NCBI GenBank assembly: GCA_016719885.1
Contig: JADJYF010000019.1
Location: forward strand, 62,001-126,000
Direction: 5' to 3'
Length of the DNA: 64,000 nt
Source of the DNA: Pseudomonadota bacterium
GTDB taxonomy: Bacteria; Pseudomonadota; Gammaproteobacteria; Ga0077536
In this document: positions 1-9,452 of the stretch, piece after piece
How positions within the stretch are numbered: the stretch's first letter is position 1
Layout: each line of letters opens with the position of its first letter
Made by a program: the position numbers and the translations under genes
The notes under the pieces: generated by a model
The model's database searches: none
What the model was told of the DNA's origin: nothing
What the model saw: the letters and a program-made list of their open reading frames with translations, nothing else

Positions 1-1375
<1,375 letters not shown>

Positions 1376-1446
1376 GGTGCGGGTCTATCGGGCGCGCGGC
1401 GCGCTGGAAATGAATGCGCCACGCTGGCAGCGCGACGCATGGAAAA

Positions 1447-1746
1447 TCACAGGCTGAGATCGACGCCGTCGAAGAACACCTTGCGCCAGCGTTGAATCTC
1501 GACCTTCTCGAACACGCCGGCCAGCGTGAAAGGGTCGTTGGCGATGAGCTTTTCGGCCTCGGCGCGCTCGTCGGTGTCGAGGATGATCATGCCGCCCTTG
1601 CCGACGCTGCCGTCGTCGTTCAGGAAGCCGCCGGCGGCGAGTATGCGTGCGGTATGGGCGCGCAGGTAGACCAGGTGGGCGTCGCGTGTCGCGGCGCGCA
1701 GTTCGGCGACGTCGGGCTTGTCGGTGGTGCGGATCATGTAAGGCAT
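1447..1746 (-). CDS. YciI-like family protein
   Basis: A 99-residue protein of the YciI/YCII ferredoxin-like fold. Supporting features are the MPYMIRTTDKPD opening, a central Arg/His-containing segment (RDAHLVYLRAH), the GGFLNDDG turn and the closing FxxVEIQRWRKVF strand. Members are small cytoplasmic proteins, sometimes with a catalytic His-Asp pair, and mostly lack a defined reaction. It lies between uup and the cyclophilin gene on the same strand, with 18 nt to the cyclophilin stop codon, so co-transcription is likely. Function is not assignable beyond the family. Confidence 0.85.
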   Translation of the reverse strand: MPYMIRTTDKPDVAELRAATRDAHLVYLRAHTARILAAGGFLNDDGSVGKGGMIILDTDERAEAEKLIANDPFTLAGVFEKVEIQRWRKVFFDGVDLSL

Positions 1747-1764
1747 GGTCGATGGCTCCGTGGC

Positions 1765-2340
1765 TTAGGGCGCGAGCAGGGTCGCGCTCTTGATGACGAT
1801 GGGCTGGGCCGGCACGTCCGACATCGGCCCGACGCTGGTGGTGGTGGTGGCCGCGATCTTGTCGACCACGTCCATGCCCTCGGTGACTCGGCCGAACACC
1901 GCGTAGCCGAAGGCGGCAGGCGCCTCGCCCTGGTGATCGAGGAAGTCATTGGCGGTGAGATTGATGAAGAACTGCGCGGTGGCGCTGTCGGGCTCGGCGC
2001 GGCGCGCCATGGCCAGCGTGCCACGCTCGTTCTTGAGACCGTTGGCGGCTTCGTTCTTGATCGTGCCGTGCGTCTCCTTCTGTTCGAGGGTGGGTGTGAA
2101 GCCGCCGCCCTGGATCATGAAATTGGGGATCACGCGGTGGAACACCGTGCCGTTGTAGAAGCCGGCTTTCACGTAGTCGAGAAAATTGGCCACCGAGACC
2201 GGCGCTTCCTTGGCTGCCAACTCGATGGTAATGCTGCCTTCCGAGGTTTCCAGCACCACGCGCGGATTGGCGCCTTTGTCGGCGGCATGCACCGCGCCGC
2301 AGACGAGGGCGGCCATCAACACGATCAGTCGAACGAACAT
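1765..2340 (-). CDS. ppiA: periplasmic cyclophilin-type peptidyl-prolyl isomerase
   Basis: Catalyses cis-trans isomerisation of proline peptide bonds in exported proteins. The first about 19 residues form a signal peptide (hydrophobic LIVLMAALVCGAV, then HA before ADKG), which places the enzyme in the periplasm. The cyclophilin core follows, with FHRVIPNFMIQGG containing the catalytic Arg, then ARRAEPDSATAQFFINL and the FGRVTEGMDVVDKI segment. Its 191 residues match PpiA-type enzymes. The gene symbol is given by analogy with the periplasmic paralogue. It is followed on the same strand by the YciI-like gene. Confidence 0.92.
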   Translation of the reverse strand: MFVRLIVLMAALVCGAVHAADKGANPRVVLETSEGSITIELAAKEAPVSVANFLDYVKAGFYNGTVFHRVIPNFMIQGGGFTPTLEQKETHGTIKNEAANGLKNERGTLAMARRAEPDSATAQFFINLTANDFLDHQGEAPAAFGYAVFGRVTEGMDVVDKIAATTTTSVGPMSDVPAQPIVIKSATLLAP

Positions 2341-2435
2341 CGCTTATCTCCAGGCAAAAGTGAATGAAATAGACCTAGCGCGCCGGCGCGCCGTGCGCTG
2401 CCGCGGATAAAGAATCGCCGCACCGCCCATCGCGC

Positions 2436-3218
2436 TCACGAGCTGTCCGCGGCGCGGCGCAGGAACACCGGCGCTTGCGGTGTCGAGCGCGCTTCGTCGT
2501 AGGCGTAGCCGGCGCTGTCGAAATCCAGCAGCTCGGCAGGCTTGCGACAGCGTCGCTCCAGAATGTAGCGCACCATCATGCCGCGCGCGCGCTTGGCGAA
2601 AAAACTCAGCACGCGGTATTCGCCGCGCGACCAGTCCTTGAACACCGGGGTGATGACGGTCAGGCCCAGCGCCCGTTCATCGACCGCCCGGAAATATTCC
2701 TGCGAGGCGAGATTGACCAGCACCCGCGAGCGCACGCTGCGGGCCTGGGCTGCCAGTGCGCGCGCAGGCCGCTCTGCCCAGTAAGCATAGAGATTGCCGC
2801 CGGCGGGGTTCCTGAGCCGCGTGCCCATTTCCAGACGATAGGGCTGGATGTTGTCCAGCGGCCGCAACAGGCCATAAAGCCCCGACAGGATGCGCAGGTG
2901 CGATTGCGCATGCTCGACGTCGCGCGCTTTCAACGTGTCGGCATCGAGGCCCTGGTAGACATCGCCGCGAAACGCGAACAGCGCCGGGCGCACGGCGTCC
3001 GCTGACGGCGTGGCGGACCAGTCCTGGAAGCGCTCATGGTTGAGCGCCGCCAATTCGTCACTGACGGACATCAAGGATTTCAACTGTGCCGGTTTCTTGC
3101 GCGCCATCAGCACGGCGAGCGCCTCGGCCTCGGCCATGAACTCGGGTTCGGTGGCCTTGGCGCTCCACGCGGGGCAGGTGAAATCGAGCGTTTTGGCGGG
3201 CGAAATGACGGCGAGCAT
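2436..3218 (-). CDS. yaaA: peroxide stress protein YaaA (UPF0246)
   Basis: A 260-residue cytoplasmic protein of the YaaA family. In E. coli, YaaA is OxyR-induced, lowers free iron during peroxide stress and binds DNA. The start MLAVISPAKTLDF and internal blocks FRGDVYQGLDA, HLRILSGLYGLLRP and NLASQEYFRAV are the conserved family signatures. Length is as expected for the family. It stands alone on the minus strand between the cyclophilin and the response regulator, and no OxyR-type site was recognised upstream. Confidence 0.95.
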   Translation of the reverse strand: MLAVISPAKTLDFTCPAWSAKATEPEFMAEAEALAVLMARKKPAQLKSLMSVSDELAALNHERFQDWSATPSADAVRPALFAFRGDVYQGLDADTLKARDVEHAQSHLRILSGLYGLLRPLDNIQPYRLEMGTRLRNPAGGNLYAYWAERPARALAAQARSVRSRVLVNLASQEYFRAVDERALGLTVITPVFKDWSRGEYRVLSFFAKRARGMMVRYILERRCRKPAELLDFDSAGYAYDEARSTPQAPVFLRRAADSS

Positions 3219-3308
3219 GACCAGCGGTGTTGTCGGTGAACCGCCGGTATTGTCGTGGTTCAGGCCATGCTTGGGAAGCCGCCGTGCCGGCCCGTGCGGC
3301 GCGCGGAT

Positions 3309-4001
3309 TCAGTCGATCTCGAGCCGGTAACCGATGCCATAGACCGCGTGGATCACCGCTCGTCCGGGTAGCAGTGCTTCAATCTTGCGGCGCAGGTTCT
3401 TGACGTGACTGTCGATGGTGCGGTCGGAGATCTCGCGATAGTCGTCGTACACGAGATCGAGCAGCTCGTCGCGTCGATAGACGCGGCCCGGATGGCGCAG
3501 CAGCGTTGCCAGCAAGCGGTATTCGACCGGTGTCAGGTCGAGGCGCTGGCCATTGATGCTGGCGCGCATGCGATGTTCGTCCACTTCGAAGCGCGGCGGG
3601 CCGGCACTCGGCGCGGCGTGGGGTGTGCTGCGGCGTAACACCGCCTTGACCCGCGCCACCAATTCACGCGGACTGAAGGGCTTGCACAGGTAGTCATCGG
3701 CGCCGAGCTCCAGGCCCAGCAGGCGATCGATCTCCTCGGCGCGCGCGGTCAGCATGATCACCGGCAGCGTGCTGGTCTGACGCAGTTCACGACAGATGCT
3801 CATGCCGTCGCGATGCGGCAGCATCACGTCCAGCACCAAGGCCGCCGGCGCGAGTCGCGCCACCGCCGGCAATACCTCCGCGCCGTCGCTGACCACGCTG
3901 ACCTGCATGCCGGCGGCGCGGAGGTAATCGCTGACCAGGGCGGAAATCTTCGGTTCGTCTTCGGCGACCAGGATATGGGCTTGCATGGGAGCGTCCATCA
4001 T
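3309..4001 (-). CDS. baeR: OmpR-family response regulator, BaeR-like
   Basis: A 230-residue DNA-binding response regulator. The receiver domain spans about residues 10-120: acidic pair EDE, phosphoacceptor Asp in LVLDVMLPHRDG, and the Lys in YLCKPFSPRE. A winged-helix domain follows (about 130-228), with RTIDSHVKNLRRK as recognition helix and VYGIGYRLE at the end. EEIDRLLGLELGADDYLCKP and the closing YDDYREISDRTIDSH resemble BaeR closely. The ATG at 4001 overlaps the kinase stop codon (ATGA), so translation is coupled. A Spy-like gene lies divergently upstream of the pair, the known BaeR target type, which supports an envelope-stress role. An open frame extends further upstream but is only antisense-like coding overlap. 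Confidence 0.93.
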   Translation of the reverse strand: MMDAPMQAHILVAEDEPKISALVSDYLRAAGMQVSVVSDGAEVLPAVARLAPAALVLDVMLPHRDGMSICRELRQTSTLPVIMLTARAEEIDRLLGLELGADDYLCKPFSPRELVARVKAVLRRSTPHAAPSAGPPRFEVDEHRMRASINGQRLDLTPVEYRLLATLLRHPGRVYRRDELLDLVYDDYREISDRTIDSHVKNLRRKIEALLPGRAVIHAVYGIGYRLEID

Positions 4002-5482
4002 TGCACCAGCGGCAGTTGAACGTGGATGGCCACGCCACCGAGGGCCGACCGTCTGGCTTCGATGTGTCCGCCATGCGCCGCGACGATGCGCTTGCAGATG
4101 GCGAGCCCGAGGCCCGAGCCGCCGTGCGCGCGGCCGCGGGATTTCTCGGCGCGGTAGAGCGGTTCGAATAGCTGGCCGAGTTCGTCGTCCGCCACGCCCG
4201 GACCGCTGTCGGCGATGATCAGCTGCGCAGCGCCATTCACACGCCGCGCGGTGATTTCCAAATGGCCCGGCGCGTCGGTGTAGCGCGTCGAATTCTCGAA
4301 CAGGTTTTCGAACAGCTGCAGGATTCGGCGACTGTCGACATGGGCGCACAGGTCGGCGTCGATGTCGTAGTCGTAATGAATACCGGACTGTTGCCAGCGA
4401 CGCGCGAAGTGGCTGATGGACTCGGTCAGCAGTGCGCCGAGCGAGGCACGCGCGAATTCGTAGTCGAGCGCGCCGATGTCGGCGCGGGCCAGCTGGTAGA
4501 GATCGTCAACCAGGTGCGCGAGTCGCGCCGTTTCCTGGCCGAGGGATTCCACCAGTGCGGCGTTGATGGGGCGTATGCCATCGCTGGCGGCTTCGAGTTC
4601 GCCGCGCATGATCGCGAGCGGTGTGCGCAGCTCATGGGATACGTCGGCGAACCAGCGCCGGCGCGCCGACTCGTTGTCTTCGAGGGTACGCGCCAGCACG
4701 TTGAAGTCATCGACCAGCGCGCCAATCTCGTCGCTGCCTTGTGGCGCGAGGCGCGTGCCGAAGTGGCCGGACGCCAGCGCACGTGCGCCGGCGCCGAGTT
4801 CGATGATGGGACGCGACTGGCGGCGCGCGAGCCACGCCGCCACCAGCAGCGACAACACCCCCGCCACCAGCGCGCCGCCCAGCACCATGCGCGCCAGGCG
4901 CCTGGCGAAGCGCACGTCGCGTGCGTCGGCCGGATTGCGCAGCGGCGGCACACCGACATAGGCGAGCGTGCGACCGTCCCGGCTGACGGCATGCAGGCGC
5001 AGGTCGCGACGATAAGGCAGTGGGCCGGCGATGATCTTGTAATCGGTATCGTAGAGCGTCGCGTCGACGTGCGGCCCGGCGCCGAACAGCGGCCGTGGTT
5101 TGCCGTCCCGCGCGCCGTGCGGCGGCGGGCCACGATGCGCGTGGAACGGCGACAGATCGTGCCGCGGCGGCGGACGTTCGCCGCCGAGTTCATCGGGCGG
5201 CGGTGGCCTGTCTTCAGTTTGCCGCGGCGCGCGTATGGCTTCGCGCAGCAATTGCCGCCATGCACGCGGGTCATCGCGCAGCGCATGCCAGTCACCGTCG
5301 CGCGCATGAACGGCCAACAGTTGCTCGCTGAGCACCGCCAGGCGCGCTTCGCGCTCATCGTTGAGATACCGCAGGAAGCTGCGCTGGGCATACCAGTGGG
5401 CAAAGCTTGCGAACAACACCAGGCTCAGCACGCTGGTGCCGACCAGTACCAGGAACAGCTTGTGAAAGAGTTTGAGTCGCAT
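3998..5482 (-). CDS. baeS: sensor histidine kinase, BaeS-like
   Basis: A 494-residue inner-membrane sensor kinase. A transmembrane segment lies at about residues 9-28 (LFLVLVGTSVLSLVLFASF), then a periplasmic domain to about 195, then a second transmembrane segment (VLGGALVAGVLSLLVAAWLA). HAMP, HisKA (FADVSHELRTPLAIMRGEL, with the phosphorylated His) and HATPase (NLFENSTRYTD, GGSGLGLAICKRI) follow. The kinase core matches BaeS. The periplasmic loop is unusually rich in Pro, His and Arg between about residues 93 and 145, which could bind metal or membrane surfaces; that is inference. It is translationally coupled to the downstream regulator gene. Confidence 0.93.
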   Translation of the reverse strand: MRLKLFHKLFLVLVGTSVLSLVLFASFAHWYAQRSFLRYLNDEREARLAVLSEQLLAVHARDGDWHALRDDPRAWRQLLREAIRAPRQTEDRPPPPDELGGERPPPRHDLSPFHAHRGPPPHGARDGKPRPLFGAGPHVDATLYDTDYKIIAGPLPYRRDLRLHAVSRDGRTLAYVGVPPLRNPADARDVRFARRLARMVLGGALVAGVLSLLVAAWLARRQSRPIIELGAGARALASGHFGTRLAPQGSDEIGALVDDFNVLARTLEDNESARRRWFADVSHELRTPLAIMRGELEAASDGIRPINAALVESLGQETARLAHLVDDLYQLARADIGALDYEFARASLGALLTESISHFARRWQQSGIHYDYDIDADLCAHVDSRRILQLFENLFENSTRYTDAPGHLEITARRVNGAAQLIIADSGPGVADDELGQLFEPLYRAEKSRGRAHGGSGLGLAICKRIVAAHGGHIEARRSALGGVAIHVQLPLVQ

Positions 5483-5706
5483 GGTGTAGTCGATGATGGT
5501 GCGTCACCTGCCTCGCGCTCGGCAAGCATTCTGCACACTCTGGCGCGGTTCTCCACGATCCCTGCACGATGTCGCCGAAAAGCGTGACGAGCGCCTTCAT
5601 CTTTACTGCGCGATGCGCGCGGACACTCTTCGCGTCCACAACCACGCGGCCGGCGGCCGCGGCCATGCCGGGCGCCGCCAGCCCATCACTCAACGAGGAG
5701 TACGAC
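5483..5706. promoter_or_regulatory. divergent intergenic region of kinase and Spy-like gene
   Basis: This 224-bp region separates divergent starts and must hold the promoters of both the baeS-baeR pair and the Spy-like gene. A good Shine-Dalgarno (AGGAG) lies 6 nt before the Spy-like ATG. No confident -35/-10 pair or BaeR operator could be picked by eye; TTCTGCACACTC near 5528 is only a weak partial candidate. Confidence 0.4.
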
Positions 5707-6153
5707 ATGAAAACCCCCACACTTCGCCAACCCCTGTTGCTGGTCCTGTGCATTGTCGGCGTGCTCGGCTTCGGTGTGTCGGCCTGGGCCGGCGCCGGCG
5801 GCGGGCCTCGCGGCCCGTTCGGCGACGACCTGTTCTCGACCGAGCGCCTTGCCAGCGAACTCGAGCTGACCGACGCGCAGCGCGATGCAGTCGAGCAACT
5901 GATGGACGAGACACGCAAACAGGCGCGGCCCTACGTGCGTACGCTGATGGCGCAGCACAAGGCCATGCGCGCGCTGAGTGAGAGCGACAGCTTCGACGAG
6001 AACGCGGTACGCCAGCAGGCCGCGCAGGGCGTAGCGGCCATGACCGAACTGGCGGTGATCCACGCGCGCGGCGGTTTCGAGTTGCGCAAACTGTTGACAC
6101 CCGCGCAGCGCGACAAGCTGCACGACATGCACGGCCGTCGCCACCGTCGCTGA
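5707..6153 (+). CDS. Spy/CpxP-family periplasmic protein
   Basis: A 148-residue exported helical protein of the LTXXQ (Spy/CpxP) family. A signal peptide covers about residues 1-29 (LLLVLCIVGVLGFGV, ending near WAGA). The mature part contains the paired motifs LTDAQRDAVEQL and LTPAQRDKLHDM typical of the cradle-shaped Spy chaperone. Spy is an ATP-independent periplasmic chaperone induced through BaeSR. Divergence from the BaeSR-like genes supports the same wiring here. The C-terminus is basic (HGRRHRR). Start chosen for AGGAG at proper spacing and the signal peptide. A periplasmic metal-sensor role is the alternative. Confidence 0.88.
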   Translation: MKTPTLRQPLLLVLCIVGVLGFGVSAWAGAGGGPRGPFGDDLFSTERLASELELTDAQRDAVEQLMDETRKQARPYVRTLMAQHKAMRALSESDSFDENAVRQQAAQGVAAMTELAVIHARGGFELRKLLTPAQRDKLHDMHGRRHRR

Positions 6154-6158
6154 TGCGG

Positions 6159-6204
6159 AAAAAGAGCGCTCGGCGACCGCAGAGGAGGGACGGTCGCCGA
6201 GCGC
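6159..6204 (-). terminator. rho-independent terminator for the minus-strand secreted protein gene
   Basis: A perfect 14-bp stem (GCGCTCGGCGACCG at 6166-6179 pairing with 6191-6204) encloses an 11-nt loop. Read on the minus strand it is followed by TCTTTTT, the classic intrinsic terminator layout, 13 nt after the stop codon at 6217. The hairpin also sits just downstream of the plus-strand Spy-like gene, so it may act on both, though it lacks a T-tract in that direction. Confidence 0.85.
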
Positions 6205-6216
6205 GAGGGAGGAGTG

Positions 6217-6690
6217 CTACTGCTTCACCCCCTGCCAGATGAACTGCGCCATGCCGGTGGTGGCGGAATTCTTGTTGCCGGTGGCGGTAAAGGTGGTCTT
6301 GCCCCTGTCCAGCGCCATCGAGTCCACGGTGAAGGTCAGGTCCGGCTGACCGGCGGCGTGCACCTTCATGGAGAACGCCCTGACGGTGCAGGACTTGCCG
6401 GAGATCTTCATGACGCCCGAGATGTTGCTCGGACCCACCGACGAGGTGCAGTTCGTCGTCGACTTGGTGAAGACGCCCTTCTTGTCGACCTTCACTCGGC
6501 AGAAGGTGGTGAAGGACGCCTGCTCGTGGTTGACCACATCATAGGTGACGGTCGACAGACCGCTCACCATCCAGGTGCCCGCCAGGTCAGCCTGGGTGCA
6601 GGCCGCCTGGCTGGCGATGGAACCGGTACCGAGCAATGCGGCCAGCGCCAAACGCGCCAGCGGTTTGTGAGCGATGGTGGGATTACGCAT
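6217..6690 (-). CDS. secreted protein of unknown function
   Basis: A 157-residue protein with a clear signal peptide: KPLARLALAALLGTGS, with cleavage near SQA-ACTQ at about residue 29. The mature part begins CTQADLAGTWMVSGLS, a lipocalin-like GTW pattern, and continues as a beta-rich domain with four further Cys-containing positions (FCRVKV, TNCTSS, KSCTVR), which could form disulfides in the periplasm. The start is supported by AAGGAGAA ahead of the ATG. It is monocistronic and ends in a strong intrinsic terminator. No specific family was recognised; a lipocalin-like small-molecule binding role is speculation. Confidence 0.82.
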   Translation of the reverse strand: MRNPTIAHKPLARLALAALLGTGSIASQAACTQADLAGTWMVSGLSTVTYDVVNHEQASFTTFCRVKVDKKGVFTKSTTNCTSSVGPSNISGVMKISGKSCTVRAFSMKVHAAGQPDLTFTVDSMALDRGKTTFTATGNKNSATTGMAQFIWQGVKQ

Positions 6691-7092
6691 CGTATTCTCC
6701 TTGGTTTCTGAGATTGGTGTGGCGCCCATCGCTGGCCCGGGAGGCGAGATGTGAGCGTCATGGTCAGCGTGGACCGGGCACGCGCCAGACGCTGTGAGAA
6801 TCCCCACTTGCATGCCGATAGCGGCCGCCATGCACGCGCGGGCTGTGGGTTTTGCCACCTTGGTGACGCGATCGCGTGCCGCCATCGCGCCTGTCGTTCG
6901 TGTGTGCGTCGACATGCCGGCGCCCGTCACATGACCCGCTCGCGCACGAGGAGTGGCGCACGGTCTCACGGACGCGGCACGACTGGAGATTTTTTTCGCC
7001 TGGCACGTGGCGAATGCCACTTTCGAGCCGCGCAACTCGCGGGCTCCGCGTGCCGGTTGTACACTGCAAGCAAGTCGCCGATATTCGCCGCC
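6691..7092. other. 402-bp gap between divergent genes
   Basis: Separates the minus-strand secreted protein gene from the plus-strand desaturase gene. No supported coding sequence was found. A run of seven T lies next to a small TTCGCC/GGCGAA hairpin near 6991-7012, and TTGTACACT near 7057 may belong to the desaturase promoter. Neither is strong enough to call separately. Confidence 0.5.
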
Positions 7093-8091
7093 ATGCGTAA
7101 CAGTCCGTCCGCCGCCAGCCTGCTCGAACCCGCCCAACTCGAGGCCGTGCGCACGCGCTCCGATGCCTGGGGACTGGCGCTGGTGGGACATGCCTGGGTC
7201 GTCATCATCGGCGCGGCCGCCTTGTTCGTGTGGTGGCCCAACGTCTTGACCTTCGCGCTCGCGGTGATCCTGATCGGCAGCCGCCAACTCGGTCTGCTGA
7301 TCCTCATGCACGACGGCGCGCACGGTTCCCTGTGTCGCACGCCGTGGTTGAATCGACTGCTGGCCCAGCTGTTCTGCGCGTGGCCGACCTTCGCCGACAC
7401 CGATGTCTACCGCACCTATCACCTGAAGCATCACACCCGCACGCAGCAGAGCGATGATCCCGACATCATCCTGACCGGCTATTACCCGATCAGCCGCGCC
7501 AGCTTGAGGCGCAAGCTCACGCGCGACCTGTTGGGCAAAACCGGATATTCACAGCGGCGCGCGCAGCTCCTGCAGGCGTGGGGGCCGCCGGGGCTGTCCA
7601 TCGCGCAACGCATGCGCCATTACTGGCGGGCGCTGGGCCCGCAGACCGTCACCAATCTCGCGATGGCGTGGCTCGCCCATCGGGCCGGCCACGGCGGTCT
7701 GTACCTGGCGCTGTGGTTGCTGCCCTTGCTGACCTGGCAGCAACTCGTGCTGCGGGTACGCAATATCGCCGAGCACGCGGTGGTGCGCGCGCCGGACGAC
7801 ATGTTCGGCAACGCGCGAACCACGCTCGCCAACGTTCTCGAGCGTGCGCTGGTGGCGCCCTACTGGGTCAACCTGCACCTCGAGCATCATCTGCTGATGT
7901 GGGTGCCGTGCTATCGGCTCGCGCTGCTGCGCCGTTATCTCATCGACAACGGGCATGGCGACAAGATTGAAACCGAGCGCGGTTATCTCGCGGTCTTGCG
8001 CAAGGTCACCACCGCCGGCGACGACGTCGGTGGCGATGCGCCGCGCAAGCGCGCCAGCGGCACCTTCGCCAACGGTTTCGAGGCGGTCTAG
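7093..8091 (+). CDS. membrane fatty acid desaturase family protein
   Basis: A 332-residue integral membrane di-iron enzyme of the fatty acid desaturase superfamily, which inserts double bonds or hydroxyls into acyl chains using O2. Three histidine boxes are visible: HDGAH at about residue 73, HLKHH at about 110, and HLEHH at about 262. Hydrophobic segments lie at about 24-60 (LALVGHAWVVIIGAAALFV and LTFALAVILIG) and about 205-235 (LYLALWLLPLLTW). The start MRNSPSAASLL is chosen because the open frame upstream has no desaturase similarity. The donor of electrons is not encoded nearby. Substrate is unknown. The downstream PPOX-like gene begins 16 nt later and is probably co-transcribed. Confidence 0.9.
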   Translation: MRNSPSAASLLEPAQLEAVRTRSDAWGLALVGHAWVVIIGAAALFVWWPNVLTFALAVILIGSRQLGLLILMHDGAHGSLCRTPWLNRLLAQLFCAWPTFADTDVYRTYHLKHHTRTQQSDDPDIILTGYYPISRASLRRKLTRDLLGKTGYSQRRAQLLQAWGPPGLSIAQRMRHYWRALGPQTVTNLAMAWLAHRAGHGGLYLALWLLPLLTWQQLVLRVRNIAEHAVVRAPDDMFGNARTTLANVLERALVAPYWVNLHLEHHLLMWVPCYRLALLRRYLIDNGHGDKIETERGYLAVLRKVTTAGDDVGGDAPRKRASGTFANGFEAV

Positions 8092-8106
8092 CAGGATGCG
8101 CGGCGC

Positions 8107-8601
8107 GTGACGACGCTGGCACCGGCGTTGCTTGCGCGCGTGTTGGACGTCGAGCCGGTGGCGCGCCTGGCGGTGCTGGACGACGACGGTGCACCCGAAG
8201 TCATGCCGATAGTATTCGCGCGCGTCGGCACCACGTTGTTTTCACCGGTGGACGGCAAACCCAAGAGTCATGCACGCCTCGCGCGCCTGCGTCACATCGA
8301 AGCCCACCCGCGCGTGGCACTGGTGGTCGATCGCTACGACGACGATTGGCGACAGCTGTGGTGGATACGCATGGCGGCGATGGCCAGTATCGCGGTGGGC
8401 CACCATCGCGACTGGCAGGCGGCGGTCGAGGCATTGCTCGACAAGTACCCGCAGTATCGAACGACGCCCTTGTTCATGGGCGAGCCGACCCTGATCTGCT
8501 TCCAACCCATGACGGTGCGTGCGTGGGCGGCGGCGGGGGACGAGGGCATTGCCGCCAGTGTCGCGGCGGCGTCTGAGCACGACGGCTCTACGCTGGTCTA
8601 G
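8107..8601 (+). CDS. PPOX-class flavin/F420-binding oxidoreductase
   Basis: A 164-residue protein with the split-barrel pyridoxamine-phosphate-oxidase fold, most like the TIGR03668 type that is linked to coenzyme F420. Typical pieces are VARLAVLDDDGAPEVMPIVF, the SPVDGKPK loop, HPRVALVVDRYDDDWRQLWW and GEPTLICFQP near the end. It uses a GTG start, 16 nt after the desaturase stop. Its 3' end overlaps the convergent LLM gene by 4 nt. Whether F420 or FMN is bound cannot be told from the sequence. F420 is uncommon in proteobacteria, so FMN or haem degradation chemistry is the conservative alternative. Confidence 0.82.
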   Translation: MTTLAPALLARVLDVEPVARLAVLDDDGAPEVMPIVFARVGTTLFSPVDGKPKSHARLARLRHIEAHPRVALVVDRYDDDWRQLWWIRMAAMASIAVGHHRDWQAAVEALLDKYPQYRTTPLFMGEPTLICFQPMTVRAWAAAGDEGIAASVAAASEHDGSTLV

Positions 8602-9452
8602 ACGCCGAGCGTCGCGCGCAGACTCGCCAGCTCGTCCAGCACCACCGGCACCTCGTGCTGGCGCGTCGGCGGCACCAGGAACACGAAGCCATCGCAGCCC
8701 CGCGCGATGAAATCCTCCAGCACCTTCGCATCGATCGGCGCGCCGAACAGCAATACCGTCATCTCGGTGTAATCGCGACCGGCGGCATCACAGGCGGACT
8801 TGAGATCGGTGAGCGGGTCGCCGGCGTAGCGGTCGTAGATCGGCATCCAGCCGTCGGCGTAATCGGCGACACGCGCCGGCACCGCGTCGGAATTGGAACC
8901 GATGTAGATGGGTGGTCCGCCGGCTTGCAAGGGTTTGGGCTGCGACCACGCCGCGTCGAAGTTGACGTAGTCGCCGTGGAACTCGGCCGGGTCGTTGCGC
9001 CACAAGGTGCGAATGGCCAGCGCGCGTTCGCGCACCACGGCCCAGCGTTCCTTGAACGCACAGCCGTGATGTTCGATGGCTTCCTTGATCCAGCCGCCGG
9101 CGATGCCGAACAGCACGCGGCCGCCCGACAGGTGGTCGAGCGTGGCGATGGCCTTGGCGGTGATGAGCGGATCGCGCTCGGTCAGCAGGCATACGCCGGT
9201 GCCGAGCTGGATGCGCTCGGTGACGGCGGCGCAGGCGGCCAGCGCCGTGATCGAATCGTGCATGCGCGCGAACGGCTCGACGATGTCGCTGCGGTGGTAG
9301 CTGTTCTTGCGATGCTTGACCGGTACGTGGCTGTTCTCGGCGAAGAACAGCATGTCGAAGCCACGCTCCTCGACGGCCCGCGCCAGCGCCGGGGGCGGCA
9401 GCGTCTGGTCGGTGGGCAGCAGGCAGACGCCGAAACGCGGCTTGGTATTCAA
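8598..9452 (-). CDS. LLM-class F420/FMN-dependent oxidoreductase
   Basis: A 284-residue luciferase-like TIM-barrel enzyme, closest in pattern to the TIGR03619 subgroup. Motifs are FAENSHVP, IQLGTGVCLL, TLDHLSGGRVLFGIAGGW and GPPIYIGSNSDAVPARVADYADGWMP, the last two binding cofactor phosphate. The probable start is TTG at 9452, overlapping the SDR stop codon as TTGA, giving NTKPRFGVCLLPTDQ. No ATG exists near that position, and upstream frame extension lacks similarity. It forms a coupled pair with the SDR gene, suggesting consecutive redox steps on one alcohol or ketone substrate, which is unknown. Confidence 0.88.
   Translation of the reverse strand: MNTKPRFGVCLLPTDQTLPPPALARAVEERGFDMLFFAENSHVPVKHRKNSYHRSDIVEPFARMHDSITALAACAAVTERIQLGTGVCLLTERDPLITAKAIATLDHLSGGRVLFGIAGGWIKEAIEHHGCAFKERWAVVRERALAIRTLWRNDPAEFHGDYVNFDAAWSQPKPLQAGGPPIYIGSNSDAVPARVADYADGWMPIYDRYAGDPLTDLKSACDAAGRDYTEMTVLLFGAPIDAKVLEDFIARGCDGFVFLVPPTRQHEVPVVLDELASLRATLGV

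Noticed and set aside
3998..4349. N-terminal extension of the BaeR-like regulator by 116 residues
   Set aside because: The extra part overlaps the kinase catalytic domain in another frame and is Arg-rich; the ATG at 4001 overlaps the kinase stop and gives the normal start.
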